DNA of 57,658 nucleotides from an uncultured beta proteobacterium (GTDB taxonomy: Bacteria; Pseudomonadota; Gammaproteobacteria; Burkholderiales; Burkholderiaceae_C): positions 1-57,658 of the forward strand of contig CAIPZV010000054.1 of assembly GCA_903869595.1 (NCBI GenBank), in the 5' to 3' direction. A program made the position numbers and the translations under genes. This document shows positions 28,191 through 37,756 of the stretch, one piece after another. The notes beneath the pieces are model-generated. The model saw only the letters and a program-made list of their open reading frames with translations, ran no database searches and had not been told where the DNA came from. How positions within the stretch are numbered: position 1 is the stretch's first letter; every line of letters begins with the position of its first letter.

Positions 28191-29129
28191 ATGCAAGCTA
28201 ACGCGATTGTTTTCCAACAGCCCAAGGCCCTGGCTTTGAGCGGTCTGACGCTACCCGAAATGGGCGCGGGAGACTTGCTGGTCAAGGTGGAATACAGCGG
28301 CATCAGCACCGGTACCGAGCGCCTGTTGTGGGAAGGCACCATGCCCGCCTTTCCTGGCATGGGCTATCCACTGGTACCCGGCTATGAAACCGTGGGCCGC
28401 GTAGTGGCCGCTGGAGACCAAGCCACCGTAGCCGTGGGCACCCGGGTTTATTTGCCCGGCTCGCAGTGTTTTACCGACGCACGCAATTTGTTTGGCGGCT
28501 CAGCCTCGCGCCTGATGGTGCCTTCTGCGCGTGCCATGCCCATGGAAGAGTCTTTGGGCGAGCAAGGCGTCTTGTTCGCATTAGCAGCCACGGCGCACCA
28601 CGCGCACAGCGCGCCAGGTACCCGGCAACCTGATTTGATCGTCGGCCACGGCGTGCTGGGCCGCATGATTGCGCGCCTGGCCGTACTAGCCGGTCATAAG
28701 CCCGTGGTCTGGGACACCAACCCGGCGCGGCGCGGCGGCGCAGTGGGCTACGAGGTGATTGACCCGTCCACCGACACACGGCGCAATTACCAATGCATTT
28801 GCGATGTCAGCGGCGTGGGCTCTTTGCTCGATGACCTGATCAGCCGCCTGGCCCCCGGTGGCGAAGTGGTGCTGGCAGGCTTTTATGACGCGCCGCTGTC
28901 TTTTGTTTTTCCACCGGCCTTCATGCGCGAAGCGCGTATCCGCATCGCAGCGCAATGGTCGCCACCTGACCTCGCTGCAGTGATCGCAATGGCAGGCGAT
29001 GGCCGCTTGTCTTTGGACGGCTTGATTACCCACCAACACGAAGCAACCCAGGCCGATGACGCCTACCGCACCGCCTTTGGCGATGCCGATTGTTTGAAGA
29101 TGGTTCTTGATTGGAGACAAATAGCATGA
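28191..29129 (+). CDS. bchC: Bacteriochlorophyllide a dehydrogenase BchC
   Basis: A 312-residue member of the zinc-type alcohol dehydrogenase-like superfamily, oxidising the 3-hydroxyethyl group to acetyl on the bacteriochlorophyllide ring. The family phrase EYSGISTGTERLLWEG is at residues 32-47, and VVAAGDQATVAVGTRVYLPG and HGVLGRMIARL follow. ATG 28191 has no Shine-Dalgarno and starts just after the promoter boxes, so the mRNA could be nearly leaderless. The stop overlaps the bchX ATG. Confidence 0.94.
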   Translation: MQANAIVFQQPKALALSGLTLPEMGAGDLLVKVEYSGISTGTERLLWEGTMPAFPGMGYPLVPGYETVGRVVAAGDQATVAVGTRVYLPGSQCFTDARNLFGGSASRLMVPSARAMPMEESLGEQGVLFALAATAHHAHSAPGTRQPDLIVGHGVLGRMIARLAVLAGHKPVVWDTNPARRGGAVGYEVIDPSTDTRRNYQCICDVSGVGSLLDDLISRLAPGGEVVLAGFYDAPLSFVFPPAFMREARIRIAAQWSPPDLAAVIAMAGDGRLSLDGLITHQHEATQADDAYRTAFGDADCLKMVLDWRQIA

Positions 29130-30139
29130 GCGCAAGCACAATTCCTGCAGTGGCCCCGGTAAATTTCATGCGTGATATTTTGCGCGCCGAAGCTGCGATA
29201 GAGCCCACGCCAGTCAGCACCAAAGAGGTGACCAAAGAGACCCAGATTATTGCCATTTACGGCAAAGGCGGCATTGGTAAAAGCTTCACGCTGGCTAACC
29301 TCAGCTACATGATGGCGCAGCAAGGCAAAAAAGTTTTGCTGATCGGTTGCGACCCCAAAAGTGATACCACCAGTTTGCTGTTTGGCGGCCGTGCCTGCCC
29401 TACGATTATCGAAACCTCGTCCAAGAAAAAACTGGCCGGTGAAGCCGTCGCGATTGGCGATGTGTGCTTCAAGCGCGATGGCGTGTATGCCATGGAACTG
29501 GGCGGTCCCGAAGTCGGACGCGGTTGCGGCGGACGCGGCATCATTCACGGCTTTGAGCTCTTAGAAAAACTCGGTTTTCATGAGTGGGGTTTTGACTATG
29601 TGTTGCTCGACTTTTTGGGCGACGTGGTGTGCGGCGGTTTCGGCCTGCCGATTGCCCGCGATATGTGCCAAAAAGTGATTGTGGTGGCGAGCAATGATTT
29701 GCAGTCGCTCTATGTGGCCAACAACGTGTGCTCAGCAGTGGAATATTTCCGCAAGCTCGGCGGCAATGTGGGCGTGGCCGGTATGGTTATCAACCGCGAC
29801 GATGGTACCGGCGAAGCGGCGCAGTTCGCCACGCAAGTGGGCATCCCGGTGTTATCCACCATTCCTGCCAACGAAGACATCCGCAGAAAGAGTGCGAGCT
29901 ACGAAATCATCGGCCGGCCCGACTCCGTGTGGGGCCCGATGTTTGCCGAGTTGGCAGAAAACGTGGGCACCTCGCAGCCAGTGCGCCCCAATCCGCTTAC
30001 CCAAGACCAGTTGCTGAGCCTGTTTGCCGCCTCTGCTGTCGGCCGCGATGTGGTACTCGAGCCCGCCACGCAATTTGACATGTGCGGACGTACCGAAAAC
30101 AACAAGCCCACCCTCGAAGTGGTCTACGACGAAGTTTGA
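29126..30139 (+). CDS. bchX: Chlorophyllide a reductase iron protein BchX
   Basis: A 337-residue nitrogenase-like ATPase that feeds electrons to BchYZ for reduction of the chlorin B ring. Seen: P-loop GKGGIGKS (46-53), the switch region LIGCDPKSDTTS, and the two cluster-ligating cysteines in GRGCGGRG (Cys134) and DVVCGGFG (Cys169). These bridge a 4Fe-4S cluster at the dimer interface. ATG 29126 overlaps the bchC stop; bchY follows after 20 bases. Confidence 0.97.
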   Translation: MSASTIPAVAPVNFMRDILRAEAAIEPTPVSTKEVTKETQIIAIYGKGGIGKSFTLANLSYMMAQQGKKVLLIGCDPKSDTTSLLFGGRACPTIIETSSKKKLAGEAVAIGDVCFKRDGVYAMELGGPEVGRGCGGRGIIHGFELLEKLGFHEWGFDYVLLDFLGDVVCGGFGLPIARDMCQKVIVVASNDLQSLYVANNVCSAVEYFRKLGGNVGVAGMVINRDDGTGEAAQFATQVGIPVLSTIPANEDIRRKSASYEIIGRPDSVWGPMFAELAENVGTSQPVRPNPLTQDQLLSLFAASAVGRDVVLEPATQFDMCGRTENNKPTLEVVYDEV

Positions 30140-30159
30140 AACCCAGGCAGCACTGAGTC

Positions 30160-31722
30160 ATGAGCAAAACCATTCCAATCGTCAACGCAACAGCGCCAGC
30201 AGGCGTGAGCACTGCCATTGAAGGCGACGGCATGGGCTGCCACGCGGGCGGCGAAAAAATGCTGGCGGCAGCTAAAGCTTCGGGCAAGTCTGAAGTGCTG
30301 GCGCAGTACGCCAAAGACTATCCGATGGACCCCAAAGCCGGTCCGCACGACCAGCCGCAAAGCATGTGCCCAGCCTTTGGTTCGCTGCGTGTGAGTCTGC
30401 GTATGCGGCGCACCGCGACCATCCTGTCTGGCTCGGCCTGCTGTGTGTATGGACTAACCTTTACCTCGCATTTTTACGGCGCCAAACGCAGCGTCGGCTA
30501 CGTACCGTTTAATTCCGAATCGCTGGTCACTGGCAAGCTGTTTGAAGACATTCGCGAAGCGGTGTACAAAGAAGCCGATCCGGCCAATTACGACGCCATC
30601 GTCATCATTAATTTGTGCGTGCCCACGGCCAGCGGCGTGCCGTTGCAACTGCTGCCCAAAGATATCAATGGCGTGCGCATCATCGGTATCGACGTGCCCG
30701 GTTTTGGCGTACCCACCCATGCCGAAGCCAAAGACGTGCTGGCCGGTGCAATGCTGAAATTTGCCCGCGAAGAAGTGCTGGCGGGCCCGGTGCAAGCCCC
30801 GCGTACCGGTCGCTCTGACAAACCCACGGTTACCCTGATCGGTGAAATGTTCCCCGCTGACCCGGTGATCATTGGCCGCATGCTCGAACCCATGGGCTTG
30901 GCCGCCGGCCCGGTGGTACCCACCCGCGAATGGCGCGAACTGTATGCCGCGCTGGACTGCGCAGTCGTGGGGGCGATTCATCCGTTTTACACCGCCAGCA
31001 TCCGCGAATTTGAAGCCGCAGGTCGCCCCATCGTCGGTTCGGCACCGGTGGGCCACGACGGTACCGAGGCTTGGTTGCAAGCCATTGGCAATGCGGCCAA
31101 TGTGCCGCAAGCAAAAATCGACATGGTGAAAAACATCATGTTGCCGGCCATCAAAGGCGGCTTGGCGCGCATGCCTATCAAAGGGCGCATCACGCTGAGC
31201 GGTTACGAAGGTTCGGAATTGCTGGTAGCGCGCCTGTTGGTGGAAAGTGGTGCTGATCTGCGCTATGTAGGCACCGCCTGCCCGCGCACGGTCTGGAGCG
31301 AGCCTGATTGCCAGTGGCTCGAAGCCCACGGCGTGCACGTGCAATACCGCGCTTCGCTGGAACAAGACCTGGCGGCCATGCACGAATGGAAGCCTGACCT
31401 GGCGATTGGCACTACGCCCGTAGTGCAAATGGCTAAAGAAATGTCCATCCCCGGCCTGTACTTCACCAACCTGATTTCTGCACGGCCGCTGATGGGTCCG
31501 GCAGGTGCGGGTTCGCTGGCGCAAGTGATCAACGCAGCCATTGGCAACAAGTCGCGCTTTGACGAAATGAAAGCCTTTTTTGGCGATGCCGGTACCGGCC
31601 ATGCCACCGGTGTATGGGAAAGCGCCCACGGCGTACCGCAAGACCGTCCTGAGTTCAAGGCCGAGACACGCCGCTTGCTGGAAAAGCAGGCCAAAAAGCG
31701 TAAAGCGGAGGCCATGATATGA
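30160..31722 (+). CDS. bchY: Chlorophyllide a reductase subunit Y
   Basis: A 520-residue nitrogenase-like catalytic subunit. Cysteines expected for the 4Fe-4S cluster are in QSMCPAFGSL, SGSACCVYGL and NLCVPTASG. Other marks are GYVPFNSESLVTGKL and PGFGVPTHAEAKDVLAGAM. It forms the heterotetramer with BchZ that receives electrons from BchX. The end (ATATGA) overlaps a short coupling frame before bchZ. Confidence 0.97.
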   Translation: MSKTIPIVNATAPAGVSTAIEGDGMGCHAGGEKMLAAAKASGKSEVLAQYAKDYPMDPKAGPHDQPQSMCPAFGSLRVSLRMRRTATILSGSACCVYGLTFTSHFYGAKRSVGYVPFNSESLVTGKLFEDIREAVYKEADPANYDAIVIINLCVPTASGVPLQLLPKDINGVRIIGIDVPGFGVPTHAEAKDVLAGAMLKFAREEVLAGPVQAPRTGRSDKPTVTLIGEMFPADPVIIGRMLEPMGLAAGPVVPTREWRELYAALDCAVVGAIHPFYTASIREFEAAGRPIVGSAPVGHDGTEAWLQAIGNAANVPQAKIDMVKNIMLPAIKGGLARMPIKGRITLSGYEGSELLVARLLVESGADLRYVGTACPRTVWSEPDCQWLEAHGVHVQYRASLEQDLAAMHEWKPDLAIGTTPVVQMAKEMSIPGLYFTNLISARPLMGPAGAGSLAQVINAAIGNKSRFDEMKAFFGDAGTGHATGVWESAHGVPQDRPEFKAETRRLLEKQAKKRKAEAMI

Positions 31723-31805
31723 GTCGCCCGTTCGTCTGTTTTCACTTTGACGTCACTGCGCATAGCGCAGCGGGCGCTGTACGTTCGGAGGGCCTGCCAT
31801 GCTAG
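31719..31805 (+). other. Possible 28-codon coupling ORF between bchY and bchZ
   Basis: An ATG overlapping the bchY stop (ATGA) opens a 28-codon frame that closes with TAG at 31803-31805, inside the first codons of bchZ. Its product would start [19 protein letters not shown]. Overlap on both sides suggests translational coupling rather than a functional peptide; I recognise no homologue. A reading-frame error that hides an extended bchZ start is unlikely, because bchZ already begins at the usual place. Confidence 0.3.
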
Positions 31806-33265
31806 TGTTGGACCACGACCGCGCAGGTGGCTACTGGGGTGCGGTGTATGTATTCACCGCCATCAAAGGCTTGCAAGTGGTGATTGACGGACCGGTGGGT
31901 TGTGAGAACCTGCCCGTGACTTCGGTGTTGCATTACACCGATGCGCTGCCGCCGCATGAATTGCCCATCGTGGTGACGGGCTTGGCCGAAGAGCAACTTG
32001 GGCGCGAAGGCACCGAAGGCTCCATGCGCCGTGCCCATGCGGCCCTGGACCCGGACCTGCCCTCGGTAGTGGTGACCGGCTCTATCGCCGAAATGATTGG
32101 CGGCGGCGTCACGCCCGAAGGCACGAATTTGCAGCGCTTTTTGCCACGCACGATTGACGAAGACCAGTGGCAATGCGCCAACCGCGCCATGTTCTGGCTG
32201 TGGCAGCAATATGGTTTGCGCGAAGTACCCAAGCGTGAGCGCAAAGTCGGTGAGCGTCCACGCGTGAACATCATCGGACCGAGCTACGGCACTTTCAATT
32301 GCCCCAGCGACCTGGCTGAGATCCGCCGCCTGGTGCAAGGCATAGGCGCTGAAGTCAATATGGTGTTCCCGCTGGGCAGCCACCTGGCCGATGTATCGCG
32401 TCTGGTAGAAGCCGATGTCAACATTTGCATGTACCGCGAATTTGGCCGCATGCTGTGCGAGGCACTGGAGCGCCCCTATCTGCAAGCGCCGATCGGACTA
32501 CACAGCACTACCAAGTTTTTACGCAAATTAGGCGAGCTGTTGGGCCTGGACCCCGAGCCATTTATCGAGCGTGAAAAGCACAGCACCATCAAGCCGATTT
32601 GGGACTTGTGGCGCTCGGTGACGCAAGACTTTTTTGGCACTGCCAACTTTGGCGTGGTAGCCAACGAAACCTATACGCGCGGCATCCGCCATTTCCTCGA
32701 AGACGAAATGGGCCTGCCTTGCAACTTTGCAATATCCCGCCTGGCGGGAGCAAAAACCGATAACGCCGAGGTGCGCAAACTGGTCACCGAAAAAACACCG
32801 CTGGTGCTTTACGGCAGCTACAACGAGCGTATTTACCTGGCCGAATGCGGCGGTGGCGGCATGATGAAAACCAGCTTTATTCCGGCTAGTTTTCCGCTGC
32901 CCATCATCCGCCGCCATACCGGTACGCCGTTTATGGGCTATGCCGGTGCCACCTACATCATTCAAGAGTTTTGCAACGCCTTGTTTGACGCGCTATTTCA
33001 CATCCTGCCGCTGGGCACGGAGCTAGACAAGATTGAAGCGAGCCCGAGCCGCGCCATCGATGACTCCCTGCTGCCCTGGGAGCCCGAGGCACAGCGACTG
33101 ATGGAAGAGCTGCTGGAGCAGCAGCCCGTGCTCGTACGTATTTCTGCCGCCAAGCGCATGCGCGACCAGGCCGAGCGCGATGCGCGCGAGACCGGGCGCT
33201 CGCAGGTGGAGGCAGCTAGGTTTATTGAATTGTTCGGTCAGGCAAATGCTGGAGCACACGCGTGA
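31799..33265 (+). CDS. bchZ: Chlorophyllide a reductase subunit Z
   Basis: A 488-residue partner of BchY. The start [17 protein letters not shown] is canonical for the family, and [20 protein letters not shown] with its Cys follows. Further marks are [30 protein letters not shown] and [14 protein letters not shown] 31799 is preceded by GGAGGG. It completes bchCXYZ, and its 3' end leads to the puf leader. Confidence 0.97.
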   Translation: MLVLDHDRAGGYWGAVYVFTAIKGLQVVIDGPVGCENLPVTSVLHYTDALPPHELPIVVTGLAEEQLGREGTEGSMRRAHAALDPDLPSVVVTGSIAEMIGGGVTPEGTNLQRFLPRTIDEDQWQCANRAMFWLWQQYGLREVPKRERKVGERPRVNIIGPSYGTFNCPSDLAEIRRLVQGIGAEVNMVFPLGSHLADVSRLVEADVNICMYREFGRMLCEALERPYLQAPIGLHSTTKFLRKLGELLGLDPEPFIEREKHSTIKPIWDLWRSVTQDFFGTANFGVVANETYTRGIRHFLEDEMGLPCNFAISRLAGAKTDNAEVRKLVTEKTPLVLYGSYNERIYLAECGGGGMMKTSFIPASFPLPIIRRHTGTPFMGYAGATYIIQEFCNALFDALFHILPLGTELDKIEASPSRAIDDSLLPWEPEAQRLMEELLEQQPVLVRISAAKRMRDQAERDARETGRSQVEAARFIELFGQANAGAHA

Positions 33266-33355
33266 AAGCCGTGTTTTGGTGTTCGTCTGATCGGTCAATC
33301 CTCCGGCTTGTCCGGGGGTTCAACTGCGGTGGCATTCCTGCTGCTGCAGTCCGTT

Positions 33356-33375
33356 CCGCACCCATCCGGGTGCGG
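33356..33375 (+). promoter_or_regulatory. Stem-loop in the puf leader
   Basis: A perfect 8-bp stem CCGCACCC (33356-33363)/GGGTGCGG (33368-33375) with a 4-base loop lies 37 bases before pufB. No T run follows, so it is more likely an mRNA-stabilising or processing hairpin than a terminator. Purple-bacterial puf mRNAs are known to be processed segmentally. No independent promoter is evident in 33266-33412. Confidence 0.45.
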
Positions 33376-33412
33376 GGAGTCGCCGAAAGGCATTTTGTGA
33401 GAGGCACTATCT

Positions 33413-33556
33413 ATGACTGATGCAGCTAACCCCTCAGGGCTGACAGACGACGAGGCCCAGGAGTTCCACCAGTACTACGTACAAGGGTACATCTTGTGGG
33501 CCGTGGGCGCGTTCTTCGCGCACAGCTTGGTGTGGATCTGGCGTCCCTGGTTCTAA
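33413..33556 (+). CDS. pufB: LH1 antenna beta subunit
   Basis: A 47-residue single-helix antenna polypeptide, too short for common ORF calls. It contains [20 protein letters not shown] and the bacteriochlorophyll-binding His37 in [12 protein letters not shown], plus the conserved His19 at the membrane border. It ends WRPWF as LH1 beta chains do. Start ATG 33413 is preceded by GAGAGG. With PufA it builds the ring around the reaction centre. Confidence 0.95.
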   Translation: MTDAANPSGLTDDEAQEFHQYYVQGYILWAVGAFFAHSLVWIWRPWF

Positions 33557-33578
33557 CGAACTAAAAACGGAGGTATTT

Positions 33579-33803
33579 ATGGCCCAAGTAAACCAAACGG
33601 ATTCGACATTTATTTCAGATAGCCACCTCAATGGCTACCGGATGATATTTGTTTTGATGTTTTGTGTGTTCATGGCGCTCGCCGTGGTTGGACAGTTGCT
33701 GGCATTAAATTGGCGCACCTGGCTGCCCGGGGCGGAGGGATCGACGACCACCCTGGTCGGCGTGAAATCTGCCGTCTATACCGTAATTTCTCAATTGAGT
33801 TAA
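33579..33803 (+). CDS. Small single-helix membrane protein between pufB and pufA
   Basis: A 74-residue protein, not recognised. One strongly hydrophobic segment (about residues 21-43, RMIFVLMFCVFMALAVVGQL) is flanked by a polar N-terminus (STFISDSHLNGY) and NWRTWLPG, followed by a short polar/amphipathic tail. There is no His in the helix, so it cannot bind bacteriochlorophyll the way LH1 chains do. An excellent ribosome-binding site (GGAGG, 7 bases before ATG) and position between pufB (22-base gap) and pufA (15-base gap) argue that it is real and made with LH1. Size and topology recall PufX/PufQ/PufW-type accessory proteins, but I see no sequence match good enough to name it. Confidence 0.72.
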   Translation: MAQVNQTDSTFISDSHLNGYRMIFVLMFCVFMALAVVGQLLALNWRTWLPGAEGSTTTLVGVKSAVYTVISQLS

Positions 33804-33818
33804 CGAAAGGAAATTCCT

Positions 33819-34007
33819 ATGTGGCGCATGTGGCGTGTAATAGACCCCCGCAAGGCGGTCGTGTTAACAGGACTGTTGATCGCGTTTGTGTCGACAACGA
33901 TTCATCTGATCCAGATCAGTGGCGATCGTTACAACATCAACAGCTGGCATCCCGATACGGCCAAGGCCGCGAAGGCTGCTCAGAATGCGGCTCTGCCGCA
34001 AAAGTAA
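33819..34007 (+). CDS. pufA: LH1 antenna alpha subunit
   Basis: A 62-residue antenna chain starting MWRMWRVIDPRKAVVLTGLL, with the bacteriochlorophyll His in STTIHLIQIS (residue 29) and a DRYNINSW stretch on the periplasmic side. The C-terminal tail is long and Ala/Lys-rich. The N-terminal MWR..DPR signature is diagnostic for LH1 alpha. AAAGGA precedes the ATG. A 128-base gap before pufL has no gene. Confidence 0.95.
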   Translation: MWRMWRVIDPRKAVVLTGLLIAFVSTTIHLIQISGDRYNINSWHPDTAKAAKAAQNAALPQK

Positions 34008-34135
34008 GGGCCTTTGGTCTTTATTCCGGCAGGCGCACGTGGCTCATATTTTTGAACCCTGCGTCTGTCTTTTTCGAACTATTGACCTCACCGCGCTGGA
34101 ACCCATAGACCGTAAACAGGTCGGAGGATGCAACT

Positions 34136-34963
34136 ATGTCCATGCTGAGTTTTGAACGTAAATACCGCGTGCGCGGTGGAACGCTTTTTGGGGGCGACCT
34201 GTTTGACTTTTGGGTCGGTCCCTTTTTTGTCGGATTCTTCGGAATAACGACGATTTTCTTTGCCGCTCTAGGCACCGTGATGATTTTGTGGGGCGCGGCC
34301 ATGGGCCCGACCTGGAATCTCTGGCAAATCAATATCGCCCCGCCGGATATCTCTTATGGTCTGCGCTTTGCGCCGATGATGGAAGGTGGTTTGTGGCAGA
34401 TCATCACGATGTGTGCCATTGGCGCTTTCGTATCCTGGGCCTTGCGCGAAGTCGAGATCGCTCGCAAGCTAGGCATGGGCTTGCATGTGCCCGTCGCCTT
34501 CGGTATGGCGATTTTGGCCTACGTCAGCTTGCAGGTGATACGGCCGGTGCTCATGGGCGCTTGGGGCCACGCTTTCCCGTATGGCATTTACAGCCATCTG
34601 GACTGGGTGAGCAACACGGCCTACCAGTACCTGCACTTTCACTACAACCCCTGGCACATGATTGCGGCAAGCCTGTTCTTTGCAACGGTGCTGGCCCTGT
34701 CGATGCACGGCGGCTTGGTGCTCTCAGCCACCAACCCCGGCAAGGGCGAAGTGGTCAAGACGCCGGAGCATGAAGACACATTCTTCCGCGACTTTATCGG
34801 CTACTCGGTCGGCACATTGGGCATTCACCGCCTGGGCTTGTTCCTGGCGCTGGCCGGGGTCTGGTTCGGCATTGTCTGCATCGTGGTCAGCGGACCTTTC
34901 TGGACCGGCGCCTGGCCTGAATGGTGGGGCTGGTGGCTGAACATGCCGATCTGGCGTACCTGA
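34136..34963 (+). CDS. pufL: Photosynthetic reaction centre L subunit
   Basis: A 275-residue five-helix membrane protein that with M holds the special pair, bacteriopheophytins and quinones. Seen: [22 protein letters not shown] at the start, [20 protein letters not shown] with special-pair and accessory histidines, and [13 protein letters not shown] carrying the iron-ligating His. A GGAGG site precedes ATG 34136. pufM follows after 19 bases. Confidence 0.98.
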   Translation: MSMLSFERKYRVRGGTLFGGDLFDFWVGPFFVGFFGITTIFFAALGTVMILWGAAMGPTWNLWQINIAPPDISYGLRFAPMMEGGLWQIITMCAIGAFVSWALREVEIARKLGMGLHVPVAFGMAILAYVSLQVIRPVLMGAWGHAFPYGIYSHLDWVSNTAYQYLHFHYNPWHMIAASLFFATVLALSMHGGLVLSATNPGKGEVVKTPEHEDTFFRDFIGYSVGTLGIHRLGLFLALAGVWFGIVCIVVSGPFWTGAWPEWWGWWLNMPIWRT

Positions 34964-34982
34964 ACACACGGAGGATACTGAC

Positions 34983-35957
34983 ATGGCCCAATATCAAAAT
35001 CTGTTTACCTCGGTGCAACCGGTTGGCCCGTTGCACGAGGGTGTGCCGCTGCCGCGCGGCGATGACAAGCGCCTAGGCACCCCATTTCTATTGCACTTGC
35101 TCGGACGCATCGGCAACGCGCAAATCGGCCCGATCTATCTTGGCTCGCTGGGTGTCGCTTCGCTGATCTTCGGCATCGCGGCCTTCAACATCATCGGCTT
35201 TAATATGCTGGCCTCGGTGGACTGGAACCCGATTCAGCTGCTGCGCCAACTGTTCTGGCTGGCACTGGAGCCGCCAGCGCCGGCCTATGGTCTGGGCATT
35301 CCGCCGCTGGCCCAAGGCGGCTGGTGGTTGATCGTCGGCTTTATGCTCACCGTCTCCATCCTGCTGTGGTGGGCACGCACTTACCGGCGCGCACGGCAGC
35401 TGGGTTTGGGCACGCACGTGGCCTGGGCTTTTGCAGCGGCGATCTGGCTGTACCTGGTGTGCGGATTCTTTCGCCCCATCATGATGGGCAGCTGGTCTGA
35501 AGCGGTACCGTTTGGCATCTTCCCGCACCTCGATTGGGTCTCGGCCCTATCGCTGCGCTACGGCAATTTGTTCTACAACCCCTTCCACGCGCTGTCTATC
35601 GTGTTCCTGTACGGATCGGTGCTCTTGTTTGCGATGCACGGCGCCACGATTTTGGCGGTCAGCCGCTACGGCGGTGAGCGCGAAATCGAGCAGATTGTGG
35701 ATCGCGGTACCGCCTCGGAACGCGCCGCCCTGTTCTGGCGCTGGACCATGGGCTTTAACGCCACGATGGAATCCATTCACCGCTGGGCTTGGTGGTTCGC
35801 TGTGCTGTGCCCATTGGTCGGTGGCGTCGGCATCCTGCTAACCGGCACCGTGGTGGACAACTGGTACCTGTGGTCGGTTAAACACCATGTCGTACCCACC
35901 TACCCGCTGGCCTATCCGGTAGTAATCGATCCGGCACTCCTGGTAACCAAGCCATGA
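34983..35957 (+). CDS. pufM: Photosynthetic reaction centre M subunit
   Basis: A 324-residue five-helix partner of PufL. Seen: [13 protein letters not shown] at the start, [20 protein letters not shown] (special-pair His; Tyr at the electron-transfer position), [20 protein letters not shown] (iron His and Glu ligands), [16 protein letters not shown] (iron His) and a normal C-terminus. A GGAGG site lies before the ATG. The stop overlaps the pufC ATG. Confidence 0.98.
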   Translation: MAQYQNLFTSVQPVGPLHEGVPLPRGDDKRLGTPFLLHLLGRIGNAQIGPIYLGSLGVASLIFGIAAFNIIGFNMLASVDWNPIQLLRQLFWLALEPPAPAYGLGIPPLAQGGWWLIVGFMLTVSILLWWARTYRRARQLGLGTHVAWAFAAAIWLYLVCGFFRPIMMGSWSEAVPFGIFPHLDWVSALSLRYGNLFYNPFHALSIVFLYGSVLLFAMHGATILAVSRYGGEREIEQIVDRGTASERAALFWRWTMGFNATMESIHRWAWWFAVLCPLVGGVGILLTGTVVDNWYLWSVKHHVVPTYPLAYPVVIDPALLVTKP

Positions 35958-36982
35958 AAAAAACAATGAAACTCGCACTATCCCTGCTAGCTCCGTTGGC
36001 CTTCGGTCTGCTGACCGGTTGCGAGCGCCCACCCATAGAGACGGTGCAAACCGGCTACCGGGGTACGGGCATGGAGCAGATTTACAACCCACGCACCTTG
36101 CTCAAGCAAGCCTCGCTGAACCAGGCACCGGCTCCGGCCGATGCCGCAGCAGCGGACGGCCCCAAGGCCAAAGAGGTGTACCAAAACGTGCAAGTGCTTG
36201 GCGATCTGAGCGTGGCACAGTTCAACCGACACATGGCTTCCATTACCCAATGGGTGGCTCCTGATGCCGGTTGTGCTTACTGCCACAACACCGAGAACTT
36301 TGCCGATGATGGCAAATACACCAAGGTGGTGGCGCGGCGCATGATCCAGATGACGCAGCGCGTCAATCAAGACTGGAAATCGCACGTGGCCGAGACCGGC
36401 GTGACTTGCTACACCTGCCATCGGGGTAACAACATCCCGACCAATGTCTGGTTTGCGCCCAAAGACCGCAAGTACGCCAACAGCAGCATGGGCGATTTGG
36501 CCGGGCAAAATCTAGCATCGAAGTCTGTCGGATTAAGCTCGCTGCCGTTTGACCCTTTCACGCCTTATCTAAAAGACGCAGCGCCCATCCGCGTCAATAG
36601 CACGGAGGCGATGACAGGCTTAGGAAATTACGCTAATCGCGCCTCCACCAAGCAGGCCGAGCACACTTACTCCCTGATGATCCATATGTCGGAGTCGCTG
36701 GGCGTGAACTGCAGCTACTGCCATAACACGCGCAACTTCCAGGGTTGGGAGGAATCCCGTCCGCAACGTGTGACGGCGTGGTACGGTATCCGTATGGCGC
36801 GTGATCTGAACAACGACTACATGGAGCCCCTGACAAAGACTTTCCCTGAACACCGTTTAGGACCCAAGGGTGATGTAGCCAAGGTCAATTGCACTACCTG
36901 CCACCAGGGCGCCTTCAAGCCGCTGTATGGTGCGGCGATGGCGAAGGACTATCCTGAGTTGCAGGCTCTGGCCAAGCCCTAA
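35954..36982 (+). CDS. pufC: Reaction-centre tetraheme cytochrome c subunit
   Basis: A 342-residue lipoprotein: signal peptide with lipobox LLTGC (Cys23), then four CxxCH heme sites: CAYCH (107-111), CYTCH (152-156), CSYCH (253-257) and CTTCH (313-317). It re-reduces the oxidised special pair from the periplasmic side. The ATG overlaps the pufM stop (ATGA). A strong terminator follows at 36997-37030. Confidence 0.97.
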   Translation: MKKTMKLALSLLAPLAFGLLTGCERPPIETVQTGYRGTGMEQIYNPRTLLKQASLNQAPAPADAAAADGPKAKEVYQNVQVLGDLSVAQFNRHMASITQWVAPDAGCAYCHNTENFADDGKYTKVVARRMIQMTQRVNQDWKSHVAETGVTCYTCHRGNNIPTNVWFAPKDRKYANSSMGDLAGQNLASKSVGLSSLPFDPFTPYLKDAAPIRVNSTEAMTGLGNYANRASTKQAEHTYSLMIHMSESLGVNCSYCHNTRNFQGWEESRPQRVTAWYGIRMARDLNNDYMEPLTKTFPEHRLGPKGDVAKVNCTTCHQGAFKPLYGAAMAKDYPELQALAKP

Positions 36983-36996
36983 ACTCGGAAAACCTC

Positions 36997-37030
36997 AAGG
37001 CCTCCACACATTGCGGTGGAGGCCTTTTTA
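36997..37030 (+). terminator. Terminator after pufC
   Basis: A perfect 11-bp stem AAGGCCTCCAC (36997-37007)/GTGGAGGCCTT (37016-37026), continued by T residues to 37029. It ends the puf operon 15 bases after the pufC stop. Only 15 bases separate it from the crtA ATG, leaving no room for a separate crtA promoter downstream of it. Confidence 0.85.
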
Positions 37031-37045
37031 TTTGGACACCCAGAC

Positions 37046-37756
37046 ATGGATGCCGCCAACGCGAGCAAGGACCGCGACCAGACCATTGTGCTGGTGCTGG
37101 CCGATATTGCACCGGCATCACTGGTGTGGGGCTGGACGCGGATTGTCAAAGGCCCCAGCCCGTGGTTAGCGATTGATGGCGTGCGTTTCGCCAAGGTGCT
37201 GGGCAGTGGCTACGAGGGTGGCTTCAGCCTCAAACCCAGCAGCTCGCGCCAGGGGCTTTTTCTAGTGTTTCATACCGCGCTGGCCGCTGCGGATTTTTTA
37301 TCGCACTCCGCCCTGATGCAAGGCTACCGGGAACGCTCCCGCGAACTCTGTGTTTTGCAATTGCGCACCTGGTCTTGCCGGGGCAGCTGGGATGGCACGG
37401 CGATGGATGTGACCTGCAGTGCGCCCACCCAAGGCCCTATTGCCGCGCTGACACGCGCCTCGATTCACTTGCGCAAAGCCTCGGCTTTTTGGAACCATGC
37501 ACCACCCTCGCAAAACGCCATCGAAGGCGTGCAGGGCGTGCAACTGGCCGTGGGTTTGGGCGAAGCGCCCTTTCTGCGCCAGGCCACCTTTACGGTGTGG
37601 GACAGTGTGGCCGCCATGGACGCCTATGCGCGCACCGGGCCGCACCTTGAAGCGATCAAAGCAGCAGCGCAAAATCAGTATTTTTCAGAATCTATGTTCG
37701 CCCGCTTTGTTCCCATCTCCATAGAAGGTCGCTGGAAAGACCGCGACTATGGCTGA
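37046..37756 (+). CDS. crtA: Spheroidene monooxygenase
   Basis: A 236-residue CrtA that oxidises spheroidene to spheroidenone, the keto carotenoid made in the presence of oxygen. Family marks: VWGWTRIVKGPSPW, GFSLKPSSSRQGLFLVFH, LRTWSCRGSWDGTAMDV and LGEAPFLRQATFTVWDS. I chose the ATG at 37046 because codons upstream to 37016 overlap the terminator. It overlaps crtD by 8 bases. Confidence 0.9.
   Translation: MDAANASKDRDQTIVLVLADIAPASLVWGWTRIVKGPSPWLAIDGVRFAKVLGSGYEGGFSLKPSSSRQGLFLVFHTALAAADFLSHSALMQGYRERSRELCVLQLRTWSCRGSWDGTAMDVTCSAPTQGPIAALTRASIHLRKASAFWNHAPPSQNAIEGVQGVQLAVGLGEAPFLRQATFTVWDSVAAMDAYARTGPHLEAIKAAAQNQYFSESMFARFVPISIEGRWKDRDYG

Noticed and set aside
30454..31641. 395-residue open frame antisense to bchY
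   Set aside because: Shadow of a conserved gene, with composition and lack of motifs typical of antisense frames.
33579..33803. Calling the 74-residue puf gene PufX, PufQ or a second PufB
   Set aside because: Size and single helix agree, but there is no diagnostic sequence match, the position differs from both, and there is no His for bacteriochlorophyll.
34008..34135. Stabilising hairpin between pufA and pufL
   Set aside because: Such hairpins are known in Rhodobacter, but I found no convincing stem here.
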